Positions 1-6,354 are shown, counted from the first letter of the stretch. The stretch is 6,847 nucleotides of DNA from Waddliaceae bacterium (GCA_007124415.1 SLFE01000153.1:1-6847), one strand, 5' to 3'. Numbers and translations are program-made. The notes: a model not told the origin generated them from the sequence alone.

Positions 1-131
1 ATTGCCTAGTGGAGTGGTTACCACTTTGCGGGGGCAATGCCGCAACACTGTTGCAGCGTCAAGAAATTCAAACGATGACGTGATAGTCATCGACCAAAAT
101 TTATTGATCAAGTTTGCTCAACTATGAGCAA
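1..131. repeat. Cluster of short palindromes at the left edge; no assignable gene
   Basis: Four inverted repeats follow one another: AGTGGT-t-ACCACT (13-25), enclosed by ATTGCC (1-6) and GGCAAT (33-38); GCAACA-c-TGTTGC (42-54); CGATGAC-N6-GTCATCG (73-92); and TTGCTCA-N4-TGAGCAA (114-131). An 8-bp direct repeat, CAAGTTTG, occurs at 109-116 and 129-136. None has a T-run that would make it a clear intrinsic terminator. Short open frames enter from the left edge on the plus strand (stops at 81-83 and 125-127) and one crosses the minus strand, but none gave a recognisable family. The stretch up to about 100 is more G/C-rich than what follows. It could be the end of another mobile element or the 3' end of a gene outside the window. 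Confidence 0.4.
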
Positions 132-339
132 GTTTGTATAAGTTTTGGAGAGCGGTAAAGCTCTTTCAAAGGATGACAGCTTCCTTCTAAAATTAGTTTG
201 TTATAAAAATCATGCCCTTCACCTCCTTTGGGAGATATAACATTCGATGTCTGGGCAGAATCCATGACAAATATCTTCATCTTTTCCTTATCTTTTTCAA
301 TAAGCACAGGCGTTGTGTGGCGGGCGGTGAAAGTAAAAG

Positions 340-359
340 ACCTGAATTAACCTGAATGA
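340..359. repeat. 10-bp imperfect tandem duplication around the internal stop codon
   Basis: On the plus strand the unit ACCTGAATTA (340-349) is followed directly by ACCTGAATGA (350-359), 9 of 10 identical. The first copy carries the TAA (347-349, minus strand) that ends the reading frame of the interrupted gene. It may be a replication-slippage scar or chance similarity. Confidence 0.55.
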
Positions 360-629
360 ACAATATAGGCGATTTTGCCTTCAAATTCGGAATTCTGAAG
401 TTTTTCCAAATTATCCTGCAAACTTTCGAGATCTTTACAGGTATAACAGCGAATCGCATCTCCTCTTGTTTTTGAGTTCATGTAGGCGATCATAACGTTG
501 ATCCCGGACATTGTGAGAATATTATAGAAACTTACTTTCTTGATGAGATTTAAATCAGACAAATTTTGATTGCCTTCCACAGATTTTTCCCACTCATCGG
601 AAATCTTTCTACAAATCTGATTTGCATTT

Positions 630-633
630 ATCT
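630..633. repeat. Left target-site duplication (ATCT)
   Basis: ATCT directly abuts the left terminal repeat and is matched by ATCT directly after the right terminal repeat. Keeping one copy and removing the element restores a continuous minus-strand reading frame, which independently supports a 4-bp target duplication. Confidence 0.85.
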
Positions 634-647
634 CAGCAGTTCCCACT
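634..647 (+). repeat. Left terminal inverted repeat of the IS
   Basis: CAGCAGTTCCCACT matches the complement of 2194-2207 at all 14 positions. The next inward bases diverge (GAGTG on the left, AAAGG on the right, read inward), so the match ends here. Confidence 0.9.
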
Positions 648-670
648 GAGTGATTTTTCTGATGTAAATT

Positions 671-692
671 AAAGTTTGGTTTCGTAAACTTT
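671..692. repeat. Hairpin in the IS leader, upstream of the transposase
   Basis: AAAGTTT (671-677) and AAACTTT (686-692) form a 7-bp stem with an 8-nt loop, 35 bp upstream of the transposase ATG. Structures in such leaders can limit transposase expression from outside promoters; whether this one does is not shown by the sequence. No convincing promoter was found in the 94-bp leader. Confidence 0.4.
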
Positions 693-727
693 GAAGCTTT
701 ACAAACCCTAACACCCTTCGCCCTAAA

Positions 728-2035
728 ATGACGTTACCTCTTCGTAAGCACCTCAGTGCTCCAGGTCTTATCAACACAATCTATAAAGAGTTCGCCAAAG
801 TCCCTGATGAAGCTACTTTCAGCCGGCAGCCTTCTATCTCTCTTACTGATCACTTAATGTCGGGGCTTGCAGTTTTCGGACTGAAGTGCCCTTCCCTTCT
901 TGATTTTGAGAGGCAAAAAGAAGAAACGCCTACAGCAAACAATCTCAAGGACCTCTATCATGTAAATCAAGCTCCCAGTGATACCTATCTCAGGAAACGT
1001 CTTGATGATGTGTCCCCCAAGTATCTCCGCTCTGCGTTCAAAAAGCTTTTCGCTGCTTTTCAACGGGGAAAGGGTCTTGAAAGGTACGAATTTTTGGATG
1101 GTCATATTCTGCTTTCAGGAGATGGGACTGGACAGTTTCATTCGAACAAAATCAGCTGCCCTTCCTGTTGCCAAAAGAAATCCCGTGATGGAAGCATCTC
1201 CTACTACCATCAAATGTTTGGAGTTTGTGTGGTGCACCCTAACCAAAAAAACGTCATTCCTCTCTGTCCAGAGCCTATTCTCAAGGAAGATGGCACTGAG
1301 AAAAATGATTGCGAACGTAATGCTTGCAAGCGGTTTTTGAATCATTTTCGTCGAGAACATCCCCATCTTAAAGCTATTTTTTTGGCCGACGGCCTGTCTT
1401 CTAATGCGCCCAATATTGAAATGCTCAAGGAAAATAATCTGCGTTTTATTCTTATTGCTAAGCCAGGAGATCATCGCTTCCTCTTTGAACAACTAGAAGA
1501 AAGCAAAAAGACCGTATACCACGAGGTGTACACCGAGGATGGCTGTTACCATCAGTTTCGCTTCTTAAACAATGCGTCTCTGAACAAGTCCTTTAAGAAC
1601 CTTAAAGTGAATGTACTGGAGTATCGTTGTACAGACAGAAAGGGGAAAGAGGTCAACTTCTCTTGGGTTACGGATATTAAGTTAAAGGAATCTAATGTTT
1701 TACAAATATCACAAGCAGGGAGGGCAAGGTGGAAAGTCGAGAATGAGACCTTCAATACGCTGAAAAATCTGGGATACAACTTCGAACATAACTATGGACA
1801 TGGTAAGCAGCACCTGTCCACCATTTTTTGTCTCTTAATGATGCTGGCATTTTTAGTTGATCAGATTCAAGAGGCCTGCTGCACAGTCTTTCAAAGTTGC
1901 AAGCAAAGAAAGGGAACATACCGACGTCTTTGGGAAGCAATGCGCACTTTGTTCCAAGAGGTGGTAATAGGAAGTTGGGAGAACTTATATGACCTAATCC
2001 TGAAAAAGAAGAGATTGGTTATGGACACTTCTTGA
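728..2035 (+). CDS. DDE transposase of the insertion sequence
   Basis: This 435-residue protein is the element's only gene and should catalyse its cut-and-paste or copy transposition by binding the 14-bp terminal repeats. Likely catalytic acids are Asp132 (LSGDGTG), Asp221 (FLADGLSS) and a Glu at 338 or 340 in GRARWKVENETF, which resembles the R-x3-E part of the IS4 YREK signature. A Cys cluster (CPSCC, 144-148) lies just after the first Asp and may bind a metal. A hydrophobic segment around 364-380 follows the last acid, as is common in these enzymes. The frame is unbroken. ATG 728 is the first start after an in-frame TGA at 692-694, and no Shine-Dalgarno is visible, so translation may be weak. 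It runs opposite to the gene it interrupts. Exact IS family was not recognised. Confidence 0.9.
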   Translation: MTLPLRKHLSAPGLINTIYKEFAKVPDEATFSRQPSISLTDHLMSGLAVFGLKCPSLLDFERQKEETPTANNLKDLYHVNQAPSDTYLRKRLDDVSPKYLRSAFKKLFAAFQRGKGLERYEFLDGHILLSGDGTGQFHSNKISCPSCCQKKSRDGSISYYHQMFGVCVVHPNQKNVIPLCPEPILKEDGTEKNDCERNACKRFLNHFRREHPHLKAIFLADGLSSNAPNIEMLKENNLRFILIAKPGDHRFLFEQLEESKKTVYHEVYTEDGCYHQFRFLNNASLNKSFKNLKVNVLEYRCTDRKGKEVNFSWVTDIKLKESNVLQISQAGRARWKVENETFNTLKNLGYNFEHNYGHGKQHLSTIFCLLMMLAFLVDQIQEACCTVFQSCKQRKGTYRRLWEAMRTLFQEVVIGSWENLYDLILKKKRLVMDTS

Positions 2036-2193
2036 GAGTCTATTCAATCCCAGGTTTTTCAGCGTATCCCCAAAGTATTCCAACTCTCAAATAACTCTTT
2101 ATTAGCAAGACCTAGAAAGTGTCTTTAGGGGCTCTTGTATTCAAAAACAAATTGAATATTTACTTGCTATAGATTTTGCTCTCTTCTCCCTTT
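2036..2193. other. Non-coding 3' segment of the IS
   Basis: No gene is seen between the transposase stop and the right terminal repeat. Two weak inverted repeats are present: TTGAGAGT (2032-2039) with ACTCTCAA (2083-2090), separated by 43 nt, and TATTCAA (2138-2144) with TTGAATA (2152-2158), with a 7-nt loop. Neither is followed by a T-run on the plus strand, so no convincing terminator for the transposase transcript was found. Confidence 0.5.
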
Positions 2194-2207
2194 AGTGGGA
2201 ACTGCTG
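2194..2207 (-). repeat. Right terminal inverted repeat of the IS
   Basis: AGTGGGAACTGCTG is the exact complement of the left repeat at 634-647. The bases just outside are ATCT, the target duplication. Confidence 0.9.
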
Positions 2208-2211
2208 ATCT
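2208..2211. repeat. Right target-site duplication (ATCT)
   Basis: Second copy of the ATCT found at 630-633, immediately outside the right terminal repeat. Confidence 0.85.
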
Positions 2212-2428
2212 TTTTCGTATCGACTAGACAGGATAAAAATTTATAGATGGGTATTAAATGTTTGATTTCGCAATCGCTCAGGGTTTTTGGCACTGCGCAA
2301 GGGCACTTGTTTAAGTTTTTAAAATCTTCGAACTCCAGCCATTCGCTAAGCCTCATATTATCACCTGAAGAACTGGGGTTCAATGGGCTTGGAATTGGCG
2401 TTGTAGTCACGGGGGAATTGCTTATCAT
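2208..2428 (-). pseudogene. 5' part of the IS-interrupted gene; unrecognised, Ser/Thr/Pro-rich N-terminus
   Basis: From ATG 2428 the frame encodes 73 residues up to LSCLVDTKK, where the insertion sequence begins; in the present DNA it then reads ISSSH and stops inside the terminal repeat. Deleting the element plus one ATCT joins Lys73 in frame to INANQICRK of the downstream half (631 onward), giving 167 codons before the first stop. The first ~24 residues are rich in Ser, Thr, Pro and Asn with no hydrophobic core, as seen in many type III secreted effectors, but that is only suggestive. A second ATG (MRLSEWLEFEDF, at 2356) is preceded by AGGTG and could be the real start. The gene is convergent with nothing and reads in the same direction as the dnaK operon just upstream. 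No family was recognised. Confidence 0.7.
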
Positions 2429-2454
2429 GCCTTCAAAAAAATGGAGTTTTTAAT

Positions 2455-2483
2455 AATATACACATAGGAGACATTTAGGTAAA
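2455..2483 (-). promoter_or_regulatory. Candidate promoter of the interrupted gene
   Basis: On the minus strand TTTACC (2483-2478) and TATATT (2460-2455) are separated by 17 bp, matching the sigma-70 consensus at 4 of 6 and 5 of 6 positions. It lies between the dnaK terminator and the ATG at 2428, so the interrupted gene probably had its own transcription unit. The region is A/T-rich, so chance matches are possible. Confidence 0.4.
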
Positions 2484-2484
2484 T

Positions 2485-2514
2485 AAAAAAAAGCAGAGGC
2501 CTTGGGCCCCTGCT
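2485..2514 (-). terminator. Intrinsic terminator of the hrcA-grpE-dnaK operon
   Basis: On the minus strand AGCAGGGGCC (2514-2505), loop CAA, and GGCCTCTGCT (2501-2492) form a 10-bp G/C-rich stem with one G-U pair. It is followed by a run of T from the end of the stem to 2485. It begins 26 bp after the dnaK stop codon. There is no T-run in the plus-strand direction, so it works one way only. Confidence 0.93.
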
Positions 2515-2540
2515 TAATATCATTGCGTTAGCAGATGAGA

Positions 2541-4496
2541 TTACTTGTTCTTCTCATCGTCATCGAGGATTTCGACTTCGGCCTCTTCGATGTTGTCGTC
2601 CGATTGCCCTGTTTCGGTTTGGCTTTCTGATGCTTGGGCATGAGGTTCGGAGTTGGGCTGTCCCCCGGGAGCTGCTCCCGCTTTTGACATCGCTTCCCCG
2701 ATTTTTTGCATGTGCTGCTCTAGTTTTTCCTTGGCTGCTTTAATTTCTTCGATATTGCCGCCCTCCAGAGCTTTTTTGGTGGCGTCGATATGGGCCTGCA
2801 CATCGTCGACAACGTCTTTCGGAAGTTTCTCTTTGTGCTCGTCAAGAGCTTTTTGTGCCTGGAAGGCCAGCGTATCGGCCTCGTTTTTCGCCAAGACCTG
2901 CTCTTGTCTCTTGCGGTCTTCCTCTTTATGAAGCTCGGCGTCTTTGATGATTTTGTCGATTTCACCCTCGTCCAGACCGGACTTGGCCTGAATGCGTATC
3001 GACTGCTCCTTGCCGGATGATTTGTCTTTTGCGGTTACATGCAAAATCCCGTCGGCGTCTATATCGAATGCGACCTCGATTTGAGGCATTCCTCTTGGAG
3101 CAGGGGGGATGTCGGTCAGGTCGAAACGTCCGATTTCCTTACAGTCCGATGCCATTTTGCGCTCGCCTTGCAGCACGACGATCGTAACGGCCGTCTGATT
3201 GTCTCCTGCGGTAGAAAAGATCTGTTTTTTCTGAGCCGGAATGGTGGTGTTCCGCTCAATAAGCGGCGTCATCACTCCGCCGAGGGTTTCAATTCCCAAT
3301 GTCAGAGGCGTGACGTCCAGGAGCAGCACATCCTTGACATCTCCCATTAGCACGCCGCCCTGGATGGCAGCGCCGACTGCGACAACCTCATCGGGGTTGA
3401 CCCCTTTATGCCCTTCTTTGCCGAAAATTTCCTGAACTTTTCGCTGCACGGCGGGCATGCGGGTCATTCCTCCGACCAGGATGACTTCGCTGATATCGTC
3501 TTTCGAGACGCCGGAATCTTCCAATGCCTTTTTGCAGGGCCCGACCGTCCGTTCGACCAGGTCGTGCGTCAGCTGCTCAAGCTTGCTTCTTGTCAGCGTA
3601 AGCGTCAAGTGCTTCGGTCCCGACGCGTCCATTGTGATAAACGGAAGGTTGATTTCTGTCGAGTCGGTTCCCGACAGCTCCATTTTGGCCTTCTCTGCGG
3701 CATCGCGAAGGCGCTGAAGAGCCATTTTGTCGTTATGTAGGTCGATGCCTTGCTCTTTATTGAACTCTTCAAGCAGCCAATTCAGGATTTTATTGTCGAA
3801 ATCGTCTCCGCCCAAGTGGGAGTCGCCGCTTGTCGACAGCACCTCGAAGACGCCGTCGCCGATTTCGAGTATCGAAATATCGAACGTTCCTCCTCCAAGG
3901 TCGAAAACGGCGATTTTCTTATCGGCCGATTCTTTGTCGAGGCCGTAGGCCAGAGCTGCGGCAGTCGGTTCGGGAATGATGCGCTTGACATCGAGTCCTG
4001 CGATCCGTCCGGCGTCTTTTGTCGACTGCCTTTGCGAATCGTTGAAGTAGGCAGGAACGGTGATGACCGCTTCGGTCACCTCTTCGCCCAGGTAGGCCTC
4101 GGCCGTCTCTTTCATCTTGGTCAGAATGTGGGCGCTAGCCTCTTCGGGGGTCATGATTTTGCCATCTTGTATTTCAAAAACGGCGTCGCCATTCGAATTG
4201 GCCACCACCTTGTAAGGAACGGTCTTGATTTCGGATTCGACTTCGTCGCGCTTGCGCCCGATAAACCGCTTGGGCGATGAAATGGTATTTTCGGGATTCG
4301 CCACAGCTTGGCGCTTCGCAGGCACTCCAGTCAGCCTGTCTTTTCCTTTCAGGGCGACAATCGACGGCGTCGTTCTTGTGCCCTCGGCATTGGCAATCAC
4401 CTTGGCTTGGCCGCCTTCCATGACAGCGACGCAGGAATTGGTGGTCCCAAGGTCGATCCCAATAATTTTGCCTTTTTTCTTTGTTGTTTCAGCCAT
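2541..4496 (-). CDS. dnaK: Chaperone protein DnaK (Hsp70)
   Basis: ATP-dependent cytoplasmic chaperone that binds exposed hydrophobic segments and works with GrpE and a DnaJ encoded elsewhere. The 651 residues show all the usual parts. The phosphate-1 loop IIGIDLGTTNS is at 11-21 and EPTAAALAYG at 176-185. VFDLGGGTFDIS (197-208) contains the catalytic-type Thr204, and VILVGGMTRMPAV is at 338-350. The interdomain linker DVLLLDVTPLTLGIE (389-403) is followed by the substrate-binding beta domain, an alpha lid from about 507, and an acidic, Ser/Gln-rich tail ending VEILDDDEKNK. The start at MAETTKKK is chosen over an ATG six codons upstream because TAAGGAG lies 7 nt before it and the upstream ATG would lie within the end of grpE. 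It is the last gene of the operon, 4 nt after the grpE stop, and is followed by a strong terminator. The sequence is closest in my reading to chlamydial DnaK. Confidence 0.98.
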   Translation of the reverse strand: MAETTKKKGKIIGIDLGTTNSCVAVMEGGQAKVIANAEGTRTTPSIVALKGKDRLTGVPAKRQAVANPENTISSPKRFIGRKRDEVESEIKTVPYKVVANSNGDAVFEIQDGKIMTPEEASAHILTKMKETAEAYLGEEVTEAVITVPAYFNDSQRQSTKDAGRIAGLDVKRIIPEPTAAALAYGLDKESADKKIAVFDLGGGTFDISILEIGDGVFEVLSTSGDSHLGGDDFDNKILNWLLEEFNKEQGIDLHNDKMALQRLRDAAEKAKMELSGTDSTEINLPFITMDASGPKHLTLTLTRSKLEQLTHDLVERTVGPCKKALEDSGVSKDDISEVILVGGMTRMPAVQRKVQEIFGKEGHKGVNPDEVVAVGAAIQGGVLMGDVKDVLLLDVTPLTLGIETLGGVMTPLIERNTTIPAQKKQIFSTAGDNQTAVTIVVLQGERKMASDCKEIGRFDLTDIPPAPRGMPQIEVAFDIDADGILHVTAKDKSSGKEQSIRIQAKSGLDEGEIDKIIKDAELHKEEDRKRQEQVLAKNEADTLAFQAQKALDEHKEKLPKDVVDDVQAHIDATKKALEGGNIEEIKAAKEKLEQHMQKIGEAMSKAGAAPGGQPNSEPHAQASESQTETGQSDDNIEEAEVEILDDDEKNK

Positions 4497-4500
4497 GAGA

Positions 4501-5103
4501 TTACTCCTTAACATTTGTTTCGTCCTGATCTTCTTCAGGACGGGATTCTTTTAAATTATTTTCTTTATGGTCCCGGACGACGATGACGTGGGCCGGCCTT
4601 AGCGTTTGTTCCCCGCAAACGTACCCTTTAAGCGTCTCCTCGACAATCGTTCCGGGAGGGTGCTCGTTGGATTCGATCGTTTCGGTCACGTGATGTAAGT
4701 GCGGGTCGAACTGCTGTCCCACGCAATCCATCGGCTTGACGCCGTTGCTGTCCAGAATGTCTTTAAATTGCCCCAGGATCATTTCGAAACCGACGGCCCA
4801 GTGCTTGATCTCCTCGGACATGTTCTTCGCATGCCTCAAAGCGTTTTCCATTTGGTCGATCGGGGCTAAAAAGTCGGCGATTACATTCCTTGCCGAGTGC
4901 CGGCTGAGATCGTCGCGCTCTTTCATCAGCCTCTTCCGAGTATTTTCCTGTTCGGCAAGCAAACGGAAATACTTGTTTTTAAATTCGCTTGCCTCTCTGC
5001 GTAAATTTTCCAGCTCAAGGTCGGTAACCTGGACGGGAATCGGTTCCCTTTCCACAGCCTGCTCTTCTTCGCGTGTCTCTTGGTCTTCTTTTTCTTTTGT
5101 CAT
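4501..5103 (-). CDS. grpE: Nucleotide exchange factor GrpE
   Basis: Homodimeric cochaperone that releases ADP from DnaK and so resets the chaperone cycle; it also acts as a thermosensor in some bacteria. The 200-residue product has a charged N-terminus, a long coiled-coil helix (about 28-70), and the four-helix and beta-wing region. The family signature is at about 129-176, including GQQFDPHLHHV, HPPGTIVEETLKGY and RPAHVIV. The C-terminal ~20 residues are a highly charged extension. Its ATG overlaps the hrcA TGA (ATGA), so translation is probably coupled; GGAG lies about 14 nt upstream, a poor spacing for independent initiation. The next gene, dnaK, starts 4 nt after its stop. Confidence 0.97.
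   Translation of the reverse strand: MTKEKEDQETREEEQAVEREPIPVQVTDLELENLRREASEFKNKYFRLLAEQENTRKRLMKERDDLSRHSARNVIADFLAPIDQMENALRHAKNMSEEIKHWAVGFEMILGQFKDILDSNGVKPMDCVGQQFDPHLHHVTETIESNEHPPGTIVEETLKGYVCGEQTLRPAHVIVVRDHKENNLKESRPEEDQDETNVKE
4504..4510 (-). promoter_or_regulatory. Shine-Dalgarno that fixes the dnaK start
   Basis: TAAGGAG on the minus strand ends 7 nt before ATG 4496 and directly abuts the grpE TAA. It would be inside the coding sequence if dnaK began at the upstream ATG (4514), so it decides in favour of MAETTKKK. Confidence 0.85.
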
Positions 5104-6284
5104 GAGCTTTCTTTTGTCTCCTTTTCTTTCGATGTCTTGTCTTCAATCAGCATCGCCTGGGTTTGCCGGATGAGAAGCTGGTCTTCCCTGGATAGATAAA
5201 TCGGGGTCGAGATCGGTTCCCGGTAGGTAATTTTGTGTTTGAATATGTTCTTTGTCAGAACTTCGCTGACTATCCGGGAGAAGTGGTGAAGGGTTCCGAA
5301 CAGTCTTCTGTAGGGGATTCTGAGCGGGCCGATGAGTCCGACGGCGCCGACCGGCTTTTGGTTGACATAATAGGGGATGGCCATTGCCGTGCAATTGGGG
5401 TCTCCTTCGGCAAACGTACTCAATTCCTTGCCGATCCAGTATTTCAGAGCGTTGACCGAAAAGCAGTCTTTGAGCAAAAGTCTCATTCCGTGGATATTTT
5501 CGAATAGGGATAGCGCTTTCGACAATTCTTGGGCGTTTTCGTATTCGGGGTAATGCAGCAAGTGAGAGAATCCTGTACGGTACACTTCATCGTCGATAAA
5601 ATTGCTGTAGCCGACCACATACCGGACAATGATCTCGTTGTACCAGTTGTGGGCGAGCTCTTCTTCATCGGGCTCGAGATTTTCGGGCTTGTCGTGCTTG
5701 GTTTGCCTCCAGGCGAAATAGCTCTCAATCCTTTTGAGGCGGAAAGAATTTAATTTTAAATCCGTGTGCAGAACCTCTGTTCTTATCAGCCCGAAATTCG
5801 TGATCACCACGCAAAGGCAGCGGTGGGGATCGAGCATGACCAGCTTCACCTCCAAAACAAAGTCGTTGTCGAATCTGGGGGCCAGCATGAAAACCGGGCA
5901 GCCTGTGATTTCGCTTAAAGTTTCAGCGCTTTTCTGTAAAAAGAGGGCGATTTCAGAGCTTTCATCCTGCTTGAGCTTTTCGATCTCCCCTTTTGCCAGG
6001 TCGTCGAGTATTGGCGATTCGAAATTTTCTGCGGCATATAGGCGGTAGGCTTTTTCGGTCGGGATGCGTCCGCCCGAGGCGTGCAGCTGCTCCAAGTAGC
6101 CTTCTTCTTCCAGGTGGGAGAAGTAGTTCCGGATAGTGGCCGAACTGAGCTCCTTGAAAATGGTCTCTTTCAACGTGTTGGAGCCGACAGGCTTGCCGCA
6201 GGTCAAGTAGTAGTCGATCAGGCCCATTAAAACCTGGTGCTCCCGCTCCTCTTTTGCCGATTTTTTGATGGTAGACGGTTTCAT
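5100..6284 (-). CDS. hrcA: Heat-inducible transcription repressor HrcA
   Basis: Repressor of class I heat-shock genes; it binds the CIRCE operator, and a full site lies just upstream of this gene, so autoregulation is expected. The 394-residue product begins with a winged helix-turn-helix (about 14-82) containing YYLTCGKPVGSNTL, SSATIRNYFSHLEEEGYL and GGRIPTEKAYRLY, the family hallmarks. A central dimerisation/GAF-like region follows, and the conserved PVGAVGLIGPLRIPYRRL lies at 311-328. About 45 residues continue past the usual C-terminus (from about 350), ending in a Lys/Glu-rich tail. Such an extension is a known feature of chlamydial HrcA and supports the taxonomic call. ATG 6284 has GGGGGA 9 nt upstream and sits about 28 nt after the predicted transcription start. 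The stop overlaps the grpE start by ATGA. Confidence 0.97.
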   Translation of the reverse strand: MKPSTIKKSAKEEREHQVLMGLIDYYLTCGKPVGSNTLKETIFKELSSATIRNYFSHLEEEGYLEQLHASGGRIPTEKAYRLYAAENFESPILDDLAKGEIEKLKQDESSEIALFLQKSAETLSEITGCPVFMLAPRFDNDFVLEVKLVMLDPHRCLCVVITNFGLIRTEVLHTDLKLNSFRLKRIESYFAWRQTKHDKPENLEPDEEELAHNWYNEIIVRYVVGYSNFIDDEVYRTGFSHLLHYPEYENAQELSKALSLFENIHGMRLLLKDCFSVNALKYWIGKELSTFAEGDPNCTAMAIPYYVNQKPVGAVGLIGPLRIPYRRLFGTLHHFSRIVSEVLTKNIFKHKITYREPISTPIYLSREDQLLIRQTQAMLIEDKTSKEKETKESS

Positions 6285-6293
6285 AACTTAAAA

Positions 6294-6299
6294 TCCCCC
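6294..6299 (-). promoter_or_regulatory. Ribosome binding site of hrcA
   Basis: GGGGGA on the minus strand ends 9 nt before ATG 6284. It is a G-rich variant of the Shine-Dalgarno and the only candidate in the short leader. Confidence 0.55.
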
Positions 6300-6319
6300 A
6301 TATCTTTTCCTCTACTTCT

Positions 6320-6348
6320 ATTATAAGTCGAAGGGTTTCAAAGGTCAA
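6320..6348 (-). promoter_or_regulatory. Vegetative-type promoter of the hrcA-grpE-dnaK operon
   Basis: TTGACC (6348-6343) and a perfect TATAAT (6325-6320) are separated by exactly 17 bp on the minus strand. The start site is predicted near 6313, giving a leader of roughly 28 nt. Use of a main-sigma promoter with a CIRCE operator is the standard class I heat-shock arrangement, with no alternative heat-shock sigma needed. Confidence 0.9.
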
Positions 6349-6354
6349 GAAAAT

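Larger units (their letters stand above)
122..633 (-). pseudogene. 3' part of an IS-interrupted gene, with an internal stop; unrecognised, possibly protease-like
   Basis: This is the downstream half of the gene whose 5' half lies at 2208-2428. From the insertion point the frame reads INANQICRKISDEWEK and runs to a TAA at 349-347 (94 codons). The same frame then continues for 74 codons without another stop, to a TAG at 124-122. The continuation looks like real protein, with strand-like runs TPVLIEKD and KIFVMDSA. A His (319-317) and an Asp (262-260) lie 19 residues apart, the same spacing as the His-Glu pair of YopJ-type enzymes. No catalytic Cys context can be identified, and the frame ends at IQTCS just before the hairpin-rich left edge, so it may also be truncated. 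An ATG at 280 preceded by AAGGA could start a separate 52-aa ORF. No family is firmly recognised; decay of one longer gene is the preferred reading. Confidence 0.6.
634..2207 (+). mobile_element. Complete insertion sequence, 1574 bp, DDE transposase, family not resolved
   Basis: The element is bounded by perfect 14-bp terminal inverted repeats (CAGCAGTTCCCACT at 634-647 and its complement at 2194-2207) and flanked by the 4-bp direct repeat ATCT. It carries one long transposase gene on the plus strand, with 94 bp before the gene and 172 bp after it. Terminal repeats, target duplication and an unbroken transposase frame together suggest a recent and possibly still mobile copy. It lies inside a minus-strand gene, in opposite orientation to it. 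The transposase resembles IS4-like DDE enzymes, but the short target duplication is not the usual IS4 length, so an unclassified (ISNCY-type) group is equally possible. Confidence 0.92.

Noticed and set aside
1..70. tRNA-like look (AGTGGAGTGGTTACCAC followed by further short stems)
   Set aside because: No T-arm GTTCRA loop, no matching acceptor stem and no sensible anticodon arm can be drawn.
277..459. 60-codon minus-strand frame overlapping the broken gene
   Set aside because: It is a different frame over the interrupted gene, and its product looks like a shifted reading rather than a conserved protein.
2247..2453. 68-codon plus-strand frame opposite the 5' half of the broken gene
   Set aside because: No ribosome binding site and no recognisable protein; the minus-strand frame is supported by the in-frame rejoining across the IS.
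4497..4514. Upstream ATG of dnaK (MLRSNL-)
   Set aside because: It lies within the grpE 3' end with no Shine-Dalgarno, while TAAGGAG is ideally placed for the ATG at 4496; known DnaK proteins begin at an equivalent position.
2653..4554. Several long plus-strand open frames opposite dnaK (for example 3750-4280)
   Set aside because: They are mirror frames of a highly conserved, G/C-richer gene, have no ribosome binding sites or recognisable motifs, and the minus strand is certainly coding here.
4736..6048. Plus-strand open frames opposite grpE and hrcA
   Set aside because: They lie wholly within two well-recognised minus-strand genes and show no family features.
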